6,712 nt of DNA, from NCBI GenBank assembly GCA_013202185.1, contig JABMSA010000131.1:1-6712 (forward strand), in the 5' to 3' direction. The notes below the pieces were generated by a model. It made no database searches, was not told the DNA's origin, and saw only the letters and a program-made list of their open reading frames with translations. The translations under genes and the position numbers were made by a program. Position 1 is the stretch's first letter; each line of letters opens with the position of its first letter. The stretch comes from Planctomycetota bacterium. GTDB lineage: Bacteria > Planctomycetota > PUPC01 > JABMSA01. Shown here piece after piece: positions 4,449 through 6,712 of the stretch.

Positions 4449-6712
4449 ATGGAAGGCGCGGGAGGCGGCTCGCGAAGGACAGGATGCGCAATCCAGAGCA
4501 GACGGGCGGCGCGGGCTCGCGCCGTTTCTGCATTCTTCATCGCCTGTTTTTCGCTGTGCCTTCTCCCCGGCTCCGCCCTCGCCGGCGAGGCCGCGCCCAA
4601 TGGCGAGCTGCCGCCGCTCCCGGTCGCCGCGACCCCGGAGGAGGAGTTCGACTTCATCCGGAAGCTCGCCGACGCAGGCGAGCACCAGCCCGCCGCGCGC
4701 GCCCTTCGCGATTTCATCCGCGCCAACGCACGCTGGGCGCGCATCGATGAAGCCAACCTGCTCTACGGCATCATGTTGGTGGAATCGGGCGATGTTACCG
4801 TCGGCTGCGAGGTGCTCGAGCGCATCATTCAGGCCGCGCCGCAAGACGAGAAGAACGCCCCCGCCTTCTACTTCCGCGGCAAGGGGCTCGAGGCCCTGGG
4901 CGACTTTCCCGGCGCCGTTCTGGCGTACGACGCGGTCATCAGGCGCTTCCCGAAGCACGCCCTCGCGCCGCAGGCCGCACTCAACGAAGCGCTGATCGCC
5001 GAAAAGATACTGCTGAACGCGAAGCGTGCCCGCGAGGTGTACGAACTGTTCGCGGCAAACCACCCGCAGCACGAAGCCGCGCCCGCGGTGCTCAATCATC
5101 TTGCCCTTATGGCCGAGCAGGCCAAAGACATGGCGAAGGCCGTTGCGCTTTTCAGGGAGTACGCTCAGAAGTTTCCGGCCGACATCGGCGATCCCGCGAT
5201 GAACGGCAGCGTGGCAGGCGCCGCCGCCGCGCTCTGGCGCGCCGCCGCGCTCACGGAGTCACAGCTCAAGAACCCCCGCGAGGCGTGCTTGCTATTCCAG
5301 GAATACGAGAAGCTGCCTCTCGCCGACAAGGGCAACGGACTGGTGCAGGCGACCCTTATGGCTCTCGGCAACCCCGAGGCCGGAGACGCCAACGCACTCT
5401 TCAAGCAGGCCGCGGCAGTAAGACCTTCCGACGAGGGCCTCCGGCAGCGATACGCTCACTGGCTCGCAGGGCCCGGCAAGAACCCGAACGAAGCCGCAAA
5501 CCAATATATCCTCCTTGCCACAACATCGAAGAACTGGAACATCATAGTCGATTCCCTCAATCGGCTGGGGCTCGACCGCGTGCGTGCGCACCTCGACAAG
5601 CAGCCGGCCAACTTCGCGGTGTTCAAATACTACCTCGAGAAATTCAAAGACGGCGACAAACGGAACGAAGGCCGAAAGACACTCGATCAGTGGCTTGCTC
5701 GAAACAACATCGACTGGAAGACCTCCATAGCCAGGCAGTGGTCCGACTGGACAAAGGAAACGCAGGACTACGAGCGCCTCATAAAGGCCGCCGACGCCGA
5801 AGGTCGAATGGACGAGTCGATGCAGGCCGCACTGACCGTTGCCGACAAACTCGTCGGCGCAGATACCCTCGACAAGGCGCAGGCCGTGTTGGCGGCTGCG
5901 CTCGACACGTGGTCGGCGTATCCCGGTTTCAGGAAGAAAGACTTCGCACAAAGGCTTGTCGGCGTTGCGATCCGCGAGCCGCTGATGATCCCCAAGCCGC
6001 CGCCTGCGCCAAAGCCCGCCGAAGGCCAGCCGGCAGCCGCACCGCCCGCGCAGCCTCCGAAGACCGAAGAAAAGATGATGTCGCCCAAGGGCAAGGCCGC
6101 CAGGATGGCTGCAATCCAACTGATCAGGAAACACAAGCTCGACCAGAGCGCCGTCGGGGCCGACGGCCTGGCGCGCCTCTCCTACGAGATAGACCCCAAG
6201 GCCGCCGTCGCAGACATGCAGAACGCTGCGAAGCTGCTGCTGAAGGCAGGGCTCAAGGACGCGGCAGCCGTGCATGCGGAACGCCTGCCGGCGCTGCTGC
6301 CGGAGCACAGCCCCGCGCTGGTCGACCTCCTTGCGCTGGCGGCCGACAGCGGTCCGAAGGGCTGGGACAAGTTTTGGCAAGAGAAGATCACACCCCTGGC
6401 AAAGGCGGAGCTTGCGCACTTCTCCGCGGTGAACCCGCCGACCGAACAGTCGCGGCTGGCCAGGGCAAAGCTGTCCGTGTTCTTCGACGCGAAGCAATCG
6501 GTAGCCGCACTTCAGGACTTCCTCAAGAGCCACGGGGGCAGCTCGCATGCCCCGGCGGCCCGGCGCAGCCTGTGGGTCCAGATGAAACGCGCCGGCATCG
6601 ATCCCGGGCCTCAGTTCCTGCAGGCGATCAGGGACCTCGAGAAGAACCCTTCGCTCGTCCGCGCCATCCAGATGGACCAGGTGCCGGCCGGCCCCGAAGG
6701 CTACGACCTCTA
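4449..6712 (+). CDS. Second large secreted TPR-like protein (cut by right window edge)
   Basis: The frame stays open for 754 complete codons to the window edge. A signal peptide is clear: arginine-rich RRAARARAV (18-26), hydrophobic SAFFIACFSLCLLPG (27-41), cleavage probably ALA|GE at 45/46. Helical-repeat units follow, for example DEANLLYGIMLVESGDVTVG, PAFYFRGKGLEALGDFPGAV with AYDAVIRRFPKHALAPQA, and KDMAKAVALFREYAQKFPAD. They weaken to divergent alpha-helical repeats towards the middle. A Pro/Ala-rich linker (about 516-538, PKPPPAPKPAEGQPAAAPPA) separates this from a second Ala/Leu-rich helical region. The start is uncertain: ATG 4449 has AGGA 8 nt upstream (4437-4440), but in-frame ATGs at 4395, 4413 and 4419 would only lengthen the already long basic N-region. 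It is probably the third gene of the exbD cluster and acts in the periplasm. No catalytic motif is visible, and I do not recognise a named family. Confidence 0.85.
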   Translation, partial: MEGAGGGSRRTGCAIQSRRAARARAVSAFFIACFSLCLLPGSALAGEAAPNGELPPLPVAATPEEEFDFIRKLADAGEHQPAARALRDFIRANARWARIDEANLLYGIMLVESGDVTVGCEVLERIIQAAPQDEKNAPAFYFRGKGLEALGDFPGAVLAYDAVIRRFPKHALAPQAALNEALIAEKILLNAKRAREVYELFAANHPQHEAAPAVLNHLALMAEQAKDMAKAVALFREYAQKFPADIGDPAMNGSVAGAAAALWRAAALTESQLKNPREACLLFQEYEKLPLADKGNGLVQATLMALGNPEAGDANALFKQAAAVRPSDEGLRQRYAHWLAGPGKNPNEAANQYILLATTSKNWNIIVDSLNRLGLDRVRAHLDKQPANFAVFKYYLEKFKDGDKRNEGRKTLDQWLARNNIDWKTSIARQWSDWTKETQDYERLIKAADAEGRMDESMQAALTVADKLVGADTLDKAQAVLAAALDTWSAYPGFRKKDFAQRLVGVAIREPLMIPKPPPAPKPAEGQPAAAPPAQPPKTEEKMMSPKGKAARMAAIQLIRKHKLDQSAVGADGLARLSYEIDPKAAVADMQNAAKLLLKAGLKDAAAVHAERLPALLPEHSPALVDLLALAADSGPKGWDKFWQEKITPLAKAELAHFSAVNPPTEQSRLARAKLSVFFDAKQSVAALQDFLKSHGGSSHAPAARRSLWVQMKRAGIDPGPQFLQAIRDLEKNPSLVRAIQMDQVPAGPEGYDL

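Noticed and set aside
4526..4550. Lipoprotein signal (FIAC) in the second TPR protein
   Set aside because: The residue at -3 is Phe rather than Leu/Val/Ile, and the hydrophobic core continues past the Cys to a good ALA|GE signal peptidase I site.
4257..5099. Minus-strand open frame of 280 codons spanning the end of one TPR gene, the gap and the start of the next
   Set aside because: It crosses two coding genes and a gap in antisense. No ribosome binding site or domain was seen; best explained by base composition.
5292..6548. Long open frame on the minus strand (418 codons) opposite the second TPR gene
   Set aside because: The plus frame is open across the whole region with signal peptide and helical repeats. 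The minus product has the composition of a shadow frame (rich in Arg, Leu, Val, Cys, His) and no motif.
1..6712. CRISPR arrays, tRNA or rRNA genes, toxin-antitoxin or phage-defence genes
   Set aside because: Read on both strands; no regularly spaced repeats, cloverleaf or rRNA-like sequence, and no nuclease, helicase or toxin motifs were found.

Overview
The window looks like a chromosomal segment of a GC-rich, Gram-negative bacterium. It encodes an ExbD/TolR-type inner-membrane protein and two large proteins with Sec signal peptides and tetratricopeptide-like repeats (TPRs), which implies an envelope with a periplasm. Large secreted TPR proteins beside ExbD genes, and IS1380-type debris, would suit the Planctomycetota or related uncultivated phyla. 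That placement is a low-confidence guess, because no marker gene is present.

Layout. Positions 1-358 (minus strand) hold the first 119 residues of a haem catalase that runs off the left edge. Positions 359-1063 are a divergent control region of about 700 bases. It contains a good sigma70-type promoter for the catalase (554-581, minus) overlapped by an inverted repeat, a 37-bp imperfect palindrome in the predicted catalase leader, a short piece resembling the N-terminus of an IS1380-family transposase, a weak hairpin-plus-T site, and a second promoter (898-925, plus) with exactly the same hexamers and spacer. From 1064 to the right edge, three plus-strand genes follow: an ExbD/TolR protein, a 948-residue secreted TPR protein abutting it with no gap, and after 136 bases a second large secreted TPR-like protein cut by the window edge.

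How the genes may work together. ExbD/TolR proteins pair with an ExbB/TolQ channel and transmit proton-motive force into the periplasm. The two exported repeat proteins are natural candidates for periplasmic partners, loosely comparable to CpoB (YbgF) beside TolQRAB-Pal. No exbB/tolQ or tonB lies in the window. The most unusual gene is the 948-residue protein. Between its two TPR blocks it carries two copies of a beta-sandwich-like repeat (DPD motifs exactly 310 residues apart), and each copy is split by a different insertion: a long coiled-coil segment in the first and a Glu/Asp/Lys-rich acidic tract in the second. The catalase seems unrelated and simply shares the divergent intergenic region.
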